A stretch of 64,000 nucleotides of DNA, from assembly GCF_000004195.4 (NCBI RefSeq), contig NC_030679.2:28323712-28387711 (forward strand), in the 5' to 3' direction. Positions within the stretch are counted from its first letter, which is position 1, and the number at the start of each line of letters is the position of its first letter. The notes beneath the pieces are model-generated. The model was given only the letters and a program-made list of their open reading frames with translations, had not been told where the DNA came from and made no database searches. This document shows positions 11,382 through 24,300 of the stretch, piece by piece. The DNA comes from Xenopus tropicalis. Taxonomy: Eukaryota; Chordata; Amphibia; Anura; Pipidae. Made by a program: the position numbers and the translations under genes.

Positions 11382-11678
11382 TCACCACCCAAACTGATTG
11401 AGAAAATGTTCACAAATGTGTTGTAATGCTTACTTTTGGGTCATACAGGAAACTTTAAAAGCTCCTTCACCTTATATAAAATATAACTTAAAAGGCATAG
11501 ACCGATAAATATATTTAAAACAAAGAACACATCTATATACAAGCTGTATGTGTGAGAGCAGCTAGAGTTTGGACAAGCTGCAATTCTTGGTCCATTTCTC
11601 AGGTTCCCACAGTACAATTTGCCTAATGTTCTCTTGCTAAGGGCGAACAGTACTTGAAAAAGAAATGTGTTAACTACA

Positions 11679-12323
11679 TCACGTGACTTGTTGCCCTGTT
11701 GATGCGGCATCATTTTTCTTAAGAATGATAGCACTGAGTTCCTGGACAAGTTTATCTTGTATTTGGTTGGGAACTCCTGAATTTTTCTTCCACGCTGGAT
11801 TCTTTGCTGTGTCTGATGGAGGAACTGGCTCAAAAAACAACGGAGGCAGAGAACTTAAGTCCAATGTGCTCTTTGCCCCCTGGCTTCTTGTAGCCACTGC
11901 CTGTAGACGACTTGTTTCCACTGTTCGTTCAAGAGAGCCAGTTTTTAGAAGGCTAGAAGTAATGCCTCTTTCTGTCCTTGAAGGTTTAAAATTTTCACTA
12001 AGGCCTGTCACAGAACTGTCCACACACACATTTCTGTCTAGAGAGTGAGATTTTCTGTAGCTGTCCCTTTCTGGCCTTTCTGGGGAACAGCTCTTTCTTT
12101 GGTCTAAAGTTGCGGGAACTGTTAGTTTTTTTAGATCCTGCGTGAGAGCAGGTTTTTTGGTTCGATCCAAAGGTGGAGGAACAAGTTGTTTTTCTGATGC
12201 AAAGTCTAACTCTGACTGTGGTAGACTCTGAAAATTTCCCACTTCCTCATATACAGCCTCATCATATTCTTCACTTTGTTTTTCCTGCAGTTCCTCAAGT
12301 GAATCTTGATGCATTTTCATTGG
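11679..12323 (-). CDS. arap3: arap3 terminal exon 32
   Basis: Acceptor cttctttgttag; ends at a stop codon. Encodes 214 residues: [29 protein letters not shown], a long Ser/Thr/Pro-rich disordered region with [10 protein letters not shown], and a conserved C-terminal helix [17 protein letters not shown]. Confidence 0.95.
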   Translation of the reverse strand, partial: PMKMHQDSLEELQEKQSEEYDEAVYEEVGNFQSLPQSELDFASEKQLVPPPLDRTKKPALTQDLKKLTVPATLDQRKSCSPERPERDSYRKSHSLDRNVCVDSSVTGLSENFKPSRTERGITSSLLKTGSLERTVETSRLQAVATRSQGAKSTLDLSSLPPLFFEPVPPSDTAKNPAWKKNSGVPNQIQDKLVQELSAIILKKNDAASTGQQVT

Positions 12324-15300
12324 CTAACAAAGAAGAGAAATTTTGTTTAAGTAGAACAAGATTGCCACACTGTCTAGGTGGGGCCTATTCAAAATGCATG
12401 GAGATGATGGAAAAATGTTCAATGTGAGGCTTTGCCTACTTATACAGCATAAATCTGATGCTTTGCCTACTTATACAGCAGACTTGGAATAACTTAAATG
12501 TTTTTACCCCATTGACCATATTTATAGGCTTAGACCAGACACAATTCCATTATTTTCTATGGAGGGATGAAAAAATTCTGCTTGGTGTGTGAAAAAAGCC
12601 CTCAGTATTTCAGTATCTATCAATAATTATGCCAAAGCTGTTACAATGGATTTTTCATGACATCATACTATTATCACAACATTTCCTTTACTACATTGAA
12701 AATCCTTCCTACTTAGATGGAAATGTGTTGATGCATTATAAATAGGCAATTCCAACATTAATGGAAACCAACAAAGTAGGAAACATTACTTCCATGGCAT
12801 TTTATAAATAAGCCCCAGAATCCAAAAGCATTTCATAAAGTGTTGGACATGCAAAGCTTACACAAAGCAGACAGGCTGAAAGTGTAAATGAGTTATTTGT
12901 TAAAATGATCTTAAAACAGGCAGATATTAAACATTTCCTGGCTAAAATACAATTTTTTTTAATAGAGAACTGACTTTATAGGGAGATCGTATATGCTATG
13001 AAGATCAACATTTTTGGATAACCAACTTTGTTAGTAAAATATAAGCAGAAAAAAGGGAAGCGGATTTAGATATGGTTTCTTTTTCTTCACTTACATAACT
13101 TTGGATAGACAGTTATAACCACAAAAAAAAATGAACACAACTTGTATACAGAAGAATCCAGACTAAGCATATATTCAGCATTAAGGTTCTTAGATATTTT
13201 ACATCAGCATGCATGGTGCAAAGAGTTATGAGAAATTCTCATCCATGCCTATACTTACAAAGAACATTGATAGGGTCCTTCTTGTATGAAGTCGGCGCTG
13301 AGAAACACAAATAAAGTAAGAAAGAAAACCAGGGTGTATAGGACCAATATAGAAGAGAGCAGAGTGCAAACTAGAAGGGGCATGCATTTACTGTATTTGT
13401 GTAAAATTCCCATTTTTTTGGGCAAAAATTATGCACTAAGAAGAAAAAATCATTTAGGTTTTTTATTCACACCATTCATAAAAGCGACTTTTAACCTTAC
13501 ACATAGGTTTCAGAGAACAAAGCAGTATTTACGTTAAGTGTTATGTATAAATGGAATTCTGGGGGTTATGAGGAGATGTAGTAAGACAGGGATGGGGGTA
13601 GAATATAAAGCGATGTGTTATTTAATTGTAAGGCAAAAAGGGTCATAAGAAAGTAAATGGATTTATAACAAGGGGGTAAACAACAGAAAAAAGAGGAAAT
13701 GGAGACGAGAAGGAAAACTGAGAAGAAATACAGAACTGTAGGGAAGACAAAAATAAATGTATTGTAATAGGATGGTTTATTGGGGGTGGGTAGACAGATG
13801 GCAGATAATGTTAAAAGGTTAGACACTAGAATAAAGAAAGAAAATACAACTAAATACTTTACTAGATGACCATACTACGGAATTACGCATTTAAAATGGC
13901 ATTGCATGCATAAGAGCACAATTTGGTTTTCAGGTATATTTCATTTCAGTTGTTAAATTTTGCATCCCCTAAACTGGAAGATACTAGCTTAGTGTTAAAT
14001 ATCTGCCATAAACTCACCAGTGTCTGATTTGCTGTAACCATAGTAGAATTGGTGTCATCTCCACGGATTGGAACCAATGGCATTGTGCCAAACTTTTGTT
14101 TAGTCACATCGGAGGATGAGTGGCGCCTTAAAATCACCGGTCGGAGATCGTCATGCTGTATTATAAATACATGAATTGGTGACGAAGCACAGGTTAAAGT
14201 AAATTATGGTTAAAAATATAAAAACTGAAATAGAATTTGTCTTGATTTCATTCTTTGCACTTAGTTTTTCCATTGTTGTGCCAAAATGTGAGATAATGTG
14301 GGAAAATGAACGTTAATAACATGATAAAGCAATGTCAAGTTGATCCATTCCATATATCCAGTAAAAAAACAGATTACACCAACATACCACCCACTCTATC
14401 TGAATGGTGCCTATGGTAAAAATGAAACAGTGAAATCAAAGCATCACTCAGTACACCAGGCCAGCTTACTAAAAAAATGTCCATTATCCATAAAACAAAC
14501 AATAATTGTTACCTGAGCCTTCAGAATACTGGTTATCCAGTCCCACATTTCTGGTTGACCTGAACAACACAGGCACCTATAAAGTGGGAAATTAAAAATA
14601 CAAACATATTTGAAGTATTGCAGGAACATGAAAGAAGTCGTTCTGTTCAAGCGTAGAGGTAAAATGAAGCATAAAAAAATATTTTTCTTTTTACACTGGC
14701 TTAAAGGGTAATTATCACCCTAGGAAATAATTCTAAATTCTATTTTATGATGTTAGTCAAGCAAAATAAACATTACATACACTAGATATAGATTATTTAT
14801 ATATGATTCATAGCTCAGATTTTTAAATCATTTATAACAGGTAGAGATGTTTTAATAAAAAACAGATTTGGGTTTAATTTGCAAAGGGCTTTCATTATGT
14901 CATTTTTTAGGTGTAGGTGAAAGGTCCCCTTTTAATAGTTTCTGTTACGTAAGATTATGACTGATGGTAGTAAATGTGATGAAGACAGCATGTATCTTTG
15001 GGACAGAGACTAAGGGGCAGATTTATCAAAACACGAGTTCGAATCCTCAATGGGAAAAATTTGGATTGGAAACGAAAATTTCTGAAGATTGCAAATATCA
15101 CGAAAATGCGTATGAAAAAAATTGTATTAGTCACAATAATATCGTATTGGCGATTCGAAAATCGAAAATTTTTGTACCGATTTTTTTTCGCGCTAAAAAT
15201 ACGAAAAAAAGTCATGGAAAATCTGATTGGACCGATCGAACGAACGCTCGGAGCGTTCCTGGATAAGTAAATGTGTCCCTAAGATTTCAAACCATTATCT

Positions 15301-18300
15301 ACTCATATATATGTATATATCTATAAAGGCAAGAGGTAACGGCACACACAGGATTTACACGAAACAGTCACAGGATCAAAAAGATTAATAAGAGGTTTTC
15401 ATTTTGACCAACGTTTCAGTTCCAAACTGGAACTTCCGTCAGGGAACTGAAACGTTGGTCAAAATAAAAACCTCTTATTAATCTTTTTGATCCTGCGACT
15501 GTTTTGTGTAAATCCTGTGTGTGCCTTCACCTCATGCCTTTATAATTATCTTATGCACTGGCACCCAGGTATCATCCTTTTCTTATGGTGTGCAGCTTCC
15601 TAGGAATTTTGCATTTATATATCTATATATCACACAGTACTTACAGCTGCTGTTTATCCAAGTAGATGGTAAAACCCCATCTGATAAAATAAGCAAAACA
15701 GTACAGTTAGTATCTTATAAATAAAAACAGCTAACTGACAATCAGCAATCCTTGTTAAAAAGATATCATGGTTGAAATGTATGAAGTGTCCTTTGGTTAT
15801 GGCCTTGCTCCAGTGTTTACAATGTTCAAGATTTCATTGAGCTCCAAGGAGCTCCCTGGCAGTTGCTAAGTTTAAACACCCTAGGCTTTAATATCTCTAG
15901 GCTTATAGAAAATGGGACTGTTCTCTGTGGATGCATTTTAGTTGATGGAAAAAACAGTAACCAGACATGCAGCTTCCTATTGGTGATTATTGTACTGAAG
16001 AAATGCTAATTCGGGTTTCCATTAAAGAAAACACATAGCATAACTAAAAAGCCCTCTAATCTTGTAGGAAATAATGAATAATATATGGTGCTGGTTTTAC
16101 TTCATGCCAAAAAAAAAATATTATCTTTAAATAAAGACTACTTTATTGGAGCTCCCCACAGATCCTCTGTGGCCACTGTCCTTGTTTCAAATGAGGAGTG
16201 GGTGTGTTCTAATGGTCCCTGCCAGAAGCACAGTAAGAGGGGGATAGCCAGTCTCAACCCTGCAGTCACACAAGCAAAGACAGGCTTCAGTTCAGGTCAG
16301 GTTAAGTTGTATATTAAATATTTAATATTCCTTTCCTTTTTAAAACATAAATTACACTATATGATAAATGGATGTTTACTCAATTTTCAAGATCCTTAAT
16401 AAAATTCCAATATGCATTATGTAGTCAATACTGAGCATAATGTTTATACTGCTTTTGGCATTTCTATGGTGTAGCTGCATGCAACAAAAGTTGGTTCTGG
16501 TTGGATTTATAAGAGGTCAGCACACTACTAATAGAAACCATTAACTATAACACTGTGGTGAAGATAAAATGAGCAGCGGAGTGATTTGTGCATCCAGCTG
16601 GTTTCTTAGCACCTTCTTGCTAGGTCACAAAACCCTGACTATGAGGCCAGAGGTACAAAGCTTCTTCAGCTAAATTACAGTACAGCCCTTATCCAAAATG
16701 CTTGGCATTTTACATATTAGATGCTATACCTGCAGTATTGATCCCACTTACAGTATGAATTCCTCATGAGCCAACTAAGTTGCAGTATAGCCAATGCCAC
16801 TTACAGTAAGAATTCATCATGGCTGAACTTTCTGACAATGTTTTTAACTGTAGTTAGAATTAAAAAAAGCTCTTTTTTCAATGGCACTGTAACATCTTTT
16901 AGACTGAAAACTCTGTTGAGCAGGACAATCCATACTTCTTGCATTGGTTATATTCCTGTACGTTCTTAATAAATGCATCTAATTAATATTAATAACAATG
17001 AAATAATAATGATAGCTTACTGGGATGGAGCCTTCATCTTTTTCCTAATGCCCATGTAAACTTTGGCTGTATCAAGGGGCCACTCCCTTTCTGGCTTTGC
17101 ACTCTGTAGAGGAAAGAACAGAGTATATTAATATCAATGCTTATACAGTATACTGCTGCTCTTTGCACATTATTCCAAGTATTTGGTACTGCTTAGAACA
17201 TAGTTGTGAACCCTACTTAATAGAAAAAGATAAACATGCATTAGTACTGTAAGGGTAAATTACCAAGGATGAAGGAAGTACAGAAGTAACTGGTAAGAAG
17301 AGTGTCAAAATGGGCACTGCATCTCGCTACCTAATGTAGGGCTCTTCTTTGGCAGAACTATTAAGAGTGTTGTGACTTGGGAATTGTCAGGCCAAAATGT
17401 GACAAAATGTTGCACTTGTCTCTGTGGTAGAATATAGGCACGCAGTTATTGGGTGTTCCCTTCCATGACCTCCAAATGTGTGTGGTTTTGCAAAAACAAA
17501 GAAAATGCAGGCATAGTGTACAAAGGGAACTGTGTTACTGGATGGATAATGTAAAAAACAGGGGCCCTGGTTCCTGCTCCTTATACCTAAGCCCTAGTAT
17601 TTGGTTGAATGGTTGGTAGGTGTAAGTATATTCTGTACATACTCATGGTTTTGCTCCAGTTCTCTATAATCTTTTGTATATGCTGTATTTGTTGCTCAGA
17701 ATATCGTGTGATAGCAGATAAACGTATTACTACTGGTGGAGGAAATGTAGAGACAGTTGTAGCAACTCAAATCATTAGTGCAAGAGTATTTACTGAGAAA
17801 CGGGTAAGGATTTCTTTAATACCTTTTTCTCTTTAAGCAGCAGAAGCTTGCGATCTCTGATGACAAAATATCTCTCTTGAAATTTGCTTCCTAGAAGCTT
17901 AGGCGTTTCCTCTCTGCATTTCAATAGCCCACATTTTGGAGTCTCTCTCTTTGTGCCTATACGATAGTTACAAGGTTAATACAAGCCGTCATTTGAACTT
18001 CCCCTACTGCATGTGATTCTGTACATTAGGGAAATGAAAGCCATGACTTACCTGTAAATAGACAACTTCCTTCACCAATTGGGATTTTCTTTACAAGCAG
18101 AAAAGCGGAACTCGGCTCGGCCAACTTGCACCACTGCAGAGCTTGCTCCAAGACTTTCTCTTTTGGGTGCAAAGGGCGCTCTGCATGGAACAAAGTCATC
18201 CTGTAAGTGGCATCGCATAAATGGGAATTTTCACATTTTTGTTTCATTCGTTTATAAGGCATTCGCAGCTAGATGGTAGCATTCTTTTAAAAACAAATTG

Positions 18301-21300
18301 AAATGTATCTAAATTTTGGGCAGACCCAAAAGTTTGGATTTTAAATGATAGAAGATGAGCTACTTCTTTAACAAACCCTAATTTTTGGCTATAATGAGTA
18401 GCATTTATAAGCACATTACCTAAACCATGCCATCATCCAGTTGCAGCTGAAATATTTTATGACTGCCTTAGAAAGGCCAGCATGGGTTTTAAGGGCTTTT
18501 GATTAGTGATGTGCAGTTCAGGAAAAACTTAATTTGCACCCAAACCTAACTTGTAAAACCTTAACCCATACCCAACCCTAACTCACACAATTTGCCATTA
18601 TAGGACCCACATCCTACCTATATCTTTCTGCTCTGTACGCTACTATGAGCGCTTTAGGTTCCAAGACATGGAAACTTTGGGAGAAGAAGAAGAGTGTATC
18701 CCACCCCCCCAGCCCAAACCTGCAATGGTTGCCCAAGATAGTATGCCCGAAAAAACAGATGTGTATAAATTACAAACCTGTCACCACTCTTTTCTTCCTT
18801 TAGACCAGAATAAGAAGCATACTAACATAGCCAAGATATGCCAGTATCATTTATGTTAATATCTGAAGACTTGAAAATGGATAGTTCTCTAACAATTAAT
18901 AGGGATAATGATGTTTATGGCCTGTCTAGTGCAATTTCTTACCAAGTTCTCCATTTTCAAACACTTCAAATGTAAGCCAAACATCCATGCTCGCTGATAT
19001 GTTTCTCATATCCAGAACCTGATTGGTCAGTTCTTCTGCTGTCATTACTGGAGAAACCTGTAGGAACGCCATACACAAGAGTAATGTATTTTTTGGATAT
19101 TCATATAATAGGAGAATGTAAAAGATAAATCAACAGCTATTAACAGCTATAGCATCTTGGAAAAGTTCCCAGGAAGGGATGTACAGGCCCAGGGCAGTGA
19201 AAAAGGAAAACAATGAGGAGGATTAACTTTAAATTCCCCACAAGCACTATCAGGTACAGTTTCTGTCAAACATCATTTTTTTTTTGTTAACTGGTATGGA
19301 GCAATCTCTACATATCTCCTGCATTTTTTTTTATTCTGTATAAAGTTAATGCAGTGCACAGAAGCCATTTCTGCAGTGCCATTCCCCTCATATTCCGAGT
19401 TATTCTGGGATATTCTGGGATAATCTGAGAATATTCTGAGAATATATTCTGGGATATTCTGAATCAATTTCTGCAGTGTACTTCCTTTCATGTCTGGGGT
19501 TATATAATGCTCAGTTTTATGTAGTAAGTGTTTAGACACGTCAGAAGTTAATGCTAATGCTCTGAATCTAGTTTGTGTAGTGATCTTATTGGAATGTCTG
19601 GAGTTAATGCAGGACATATTATGTCTAAAATGACTGAGAAATGGAGGTGTGTAGCAAAAAGAATGTTGCCTAATACATTATTCAGCACTGCACTAAAAGT
19701 GGCACATATTTGGGTCCCAATTTTCACATTTAGCTTATGCCCTATATTTTACTGGCATGGCCAATAAGGTTAAGCAATTCTATAAAGCCCCCTTTTTAGA
19801 TATTAAACATATACACAGGGCCATATTTATATTTAGGAACCCATGGGACTGTGCCTAGGGCAGCAGATTTAGGGGGTAGCCCTTAGGTGCAAAAATAAAT
19901 GTTTACTAAATTTTTCCTGCCTGCATTCTGTAACCCTTGTGGCTAAATCTGCTGGTGAAGCGGAGTGGAAAGTGTGGCGCCTCTATCTTTTGCAATTGGT
20001 AGTAAGCAAATTGTGACATTTTAGTGGAATTCAAAGATACTGACCTTTAAAGTGACGCAGCAGTCTGGCAATTTCTTTTCCAAGTAAACCTCAATAATTA
20101 GATCCCCAGCCTGTGATAGCTAACAGGAGACACAGAAAATACAAATTGTATTGTATTAAGCTTATATATTCTTTATGAAAACAAAGAAATATGGCAGAGT
20201 GCAAATTCTATGGCAGATGATTAATTTAAAAGTTACTGCAGTAGGGAGATGGAACTAATGGCTGCTAGTTGTACTACCATTTTCCAACTGTTTGCCAGGT
20301 TCCCATGTTTTCCATAGCCTTCTGTAAAACTGTGCCATCAGCACTGATATGTACAGAAGGCAGAACAATATGTTGTTGAAAGGAATAACAGACCACCAAT
20401 TAGGCTTCATGTACACTGTATATTATATGACCACAGTTCGATCTGTAGAGGAAATCCTCTACAGATCAAACTGTGGTCCTATAATAAACATAGAAATGTG
20501 TATTAAGCCTTTAAAGGACCAAAAAGTGTTTTTTTTTTTTTACATTTAGATTTTATATCTGTATCTATATCTAGAACCTACAAATAAACCGTTTCTAGCC
20601 AAGAAATGTCCTATTTTATGTGAGAGGTATTCATTTTATAGTTTTGTAGAGACCCATGACTGTCATTTGACCCCCTAATACAGTGGAGGAAATAATTATT
20701 TGACCCCTCACTGATTTTGTAAGTTTGTCCAATGACAAAGAAATGAAAAGTCTCAGAACAGTATCATTTCAATGGTAGGTTTATTTTAACAGTGGCAGAT
20801 AGCACATCAAAAGGAAAATCGAAAAAATAACTTTAACCCTTTAAGTGCCAAGGGACGTAGATTCTACGTCCTAGGTACCAAGGGACCAAAGTGCCATGGG
20901 ACGTAGAATCTACGTCCAATGGCACTGTCGGGTTTACAAGCGCTGCGCTCGCTTTTAAAGCAGCGCAGCGCTTGTAAACCCCTCAGATCCCCCTAGGCAA
21001 CGAGCAATGAAGAACATACTCACCGATCCGGGTCCCCCAGCCGCACCGATCGCGTCGCCAGCCAATGACAGCAGTGGACACGCGTTGATGACGTGTCCAC
21101 TGCTGTCCCTTTAAATAGCGCCGCCTACTGTCGGCTCCTCACTCCTGCTGCGCACTTCGGACAAGATGGAGCTCCCCTGCTGCCTTCCTGCTGGATTGAT
21201 CGCCCCTGATCGTCTGCCTGCCTTGGGTAAGCTGAACTACAACTCTCTACCACTGTTTATTTTGCTTATTTCTATCTCAACTGTCTAAAAAATTTTTTTT

Positions 21301-24300
21301 TTTTTTTTTTTGCATTTTTTCTTCTATCTTTGTCATTATTACACTTTTGTACACATACACACTTATTTACAACTTTCCCAAGCACACACAGACACTTACA
21401 CACACACTTACACTTTTTTTTTTTTTTTTTTTTCTTTCTTTCTTTTCTTTTCTTTCTTTCTTTGCTTTCTTTGGCAGTCTTTTTTTTTACTAAAACTTTA
21501 TTTCTGATCTTGCTCTATAATTATCTGATTTATTTGGTTGCATTTTAGTGTTTTTTTGGCATTTTCATAATTGATTTCTGTTTTTGAATTATTCTATTGC
21601 ACTGTAACTTTTTTTATTGCTATTTGGTGCTGAATTTGCAGTGACGTTGGTGGATCCAGGGCTCTGACCACCGATTTCATTGCAATTATTGTTCTTCTGT
21701 TGGTTTAGGTGGTTTTATTGGATTTTACGGTGTTTTATCTTTGCATTGTTCTTTATTGTGTGTTTAGTGCCCCCAAAAAGGTTGCTTTTGCAGTGAAAAT
21801 GGTGGATCCAGGGCTCTTACCGATTTCATTGCAACTATTGTTCTTTGATTGCTTTTAGTGGTTTTATTCCATTTGATTTCAGTTGTTCTAGAAAGGTCCA
21901 GAGGTGCTAAGATTGTTCTGGTAGTTTCTATTGCCAAGGGTTAGGCTGATGCCACACGAGGCGTAGGGCTGATTTTTTCAGCAAGTGGAAAAACGCTTGC
22001 CGAAAATTCAGCCCTACGCCTGCTACTTGTGCCTGCACCCGAATGAATGGGATACGCTCGGGTGCAGGCACGTGTAGCCGATATACGCATGAAAACGCGA
22101 GACTTTGCATTCTCACGCGTTTTCATGCGTATATCGGCTACATGTGCCTGCACCCGAGCGTATCCCATTCATTCGGGTGCAGGCAAAAAAAAAGGGGTGC
22201 ATAGAGTGCAGCCCCAATATTATGCATTTTCAGGTTTGGCGGCCATGTACTTATGTGCAACCAGACATAGGTATCGTTTTATTCAGGGGAACTTGCAGAT
22301 TGATGGTTAGTAAGTTTTTGGTAGTTGCCATGGAGATTTTGGGGAGAAATCTAGGTTTTTTATCTGGTTTTTCCTTGATTTCTGACCAAAATCTAGGTTT
22401 GTATCTGGTTTTTCCTTGATTTCTGACCAAAGCGCTGACTTCTGCAAGGGACTGCGGCCACAATTTTCCATGTAGAAAGAGAAGAGTGGCGTCTCTGAAT
22501 AGCTGAAGGTGTGCACTTTTCGTAAATATATAGATTGTGGGGGTTATCTCACAGGTAGGGGGGGTTAACACTGAAAAACTGCAGGTAGTGCACATAGAGC
22601 GCAGCCCCCAAAATTTCAACTGAAATTGCCCTTATGCATTGCCCCTGTTTGGGGGCATTTGGTGGCCACGTCTTTATGTGCACCCATACATATGGGGTAT
22701 CGTTTTATTCAGGGGAACTTGCAAATTGAGGTTTAGTAAGTTTTTGGTAGTTGCCATGGAGATTTTGGGGAGAAATCTAGGTTTTTTATCTGGTTTTTCC
22801 TTGATTTCTGACCAAAGCGCTAACTTCTGCAAGGGACTGCGGCCACAATTTTCCATGTAGAAAGAGGAGAGTGGCGTCTCTGAATAGCTGAAGGTGTGCA
22901 CTTTTCAGAAATATATAGTTTGCGGGGGTTATTTCACAGGTTATGGGTGTGTTTAGACTAAATAACTGCAGATAGAGCACAGCCCCCCCCTTATGCATTG
23001 CCCCTGTTTGGGGGCATTTGGTGGCCACGTCTTTATGTGCACCCATACATATGGGGTATCGTTTTATTCAGGGGAACTTGCAAATTGAGGTTTAGTAAGT
23101 TTTTGGTAGTTGCCATGGAGATTTTGGGGAGAAATCTAGGTTTTTATCTGGTTTTTCCTTGATTTCTGACCAAAATCTAGGGTTGTATCTGGTTTTTTCC
23201 TTGATTTCTGACCAAAGCGCTGACTTCTGCAAGGGACTGCGGCCACAATTTTCCATGTAGAAAGAGAAGAGTGGTGTCTCTGAATAGCTGAAGGTGTGCA
23301 CTTTTCGTAAATATATAGATTGTGGGGGTATCTCACAGGTAGGGGGGGTTATCACTAAAAAACTGCAGGTAGTGCACATAGAGCGCAGCCCCCAAAATTT
23401 CAACTGAAATTCCCCTTATGCATTGCCCCTGTTTTGGGGCATTTGGTGGCCACGTCTTTATGTGCACCCATACATATGGGGTATCGTTTTATTCAGGGGA
23501 ACTTGCAGATTGATGGTTAGTAAGTTTTTGGTAGTTGCCATGGAGATTTTGGGGAGAAATCTAGGTTTGTATCTAGTTTTTCCTTGATTTCTGACCAAAG
23601 CGCTAACTTCTGCAAGGGACTGCGGCCACAATTTTCCATGTAGAAAGAGAAGAGTGGTGTCTCTGAATAGCTGAAGGTGTGCACTTTTCGTAAATATATA
23701 GATTGTGGGGGTTATCTCACAGGTAGGGGGGGTTAACACTGAAAAACTGCAGGTAGTGCACATAGAGCGCAGCCCCCAAAATTTCAACTGAAATTGCCCT
23801 TATGCATTGCCCCTGTTTTGGGGCATTTGGTGGCCACGTCTTTATGTGCACCCATACATATGGGGTATCGTTTTATTCAGGGGAATTTGCAAATTGAGGT
23901 TTAGTAAGTTTTTGGTAGTTGCCATGGAGATTTTGGGGAGAAATCTAGGTTTTTATCTGGTTTTTCCTTGATTTCTGACCAAAATCTAGGGTTGTATCTG
24001 GTTTTTCCTTGATTTCTGACCAAAGCGCTGACTTCTGCAAGGGACTGCGGCCACAATTTTCCATGTAGAAAGAGAAGAGTGGTGTCTCTGAATAGCTGAA
24101 GGTGTGCACTTTTCGTAAATATATAGATTGTGGGGGTATCTCACAGGTAGGGGGGGTTATCACTGAAAAACTGCAGGTAGTGCACATAGAGCGCAGCCCC
24201 CAAAATTTCAACTGAAATTTCCCTTATGCATTGCCCCTGTTTTGGGGCATTTGGTGGCCACGTCTTTATGTGCACCCATACATATGGGGTATTGTTTTAT

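Larger units (their letters stand above)
12324..14999. other. arap3 introns between exons 29 and 32
   Basis: Ordinary AT-rich intron DNA. Only a 27-base duplication (ctttgcctacttatacagca twice, near 12430-12482) and long purine-rich tracts (13620-13760) stand out. I see no gene here besides the exons. Confidence 0.6.
15683..20044. other. arap3 introns between exons 23 and 28
   Basis: Besides the listed exons this stretch holds a decayed ttatccaaaatgcttgg piece near 16680, similar to the 'acaggta' MITE. It also has tandem near-repeats of tattctggga at 19391-19465. No other gene or RNA was recognised. Confidence 0.5.
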
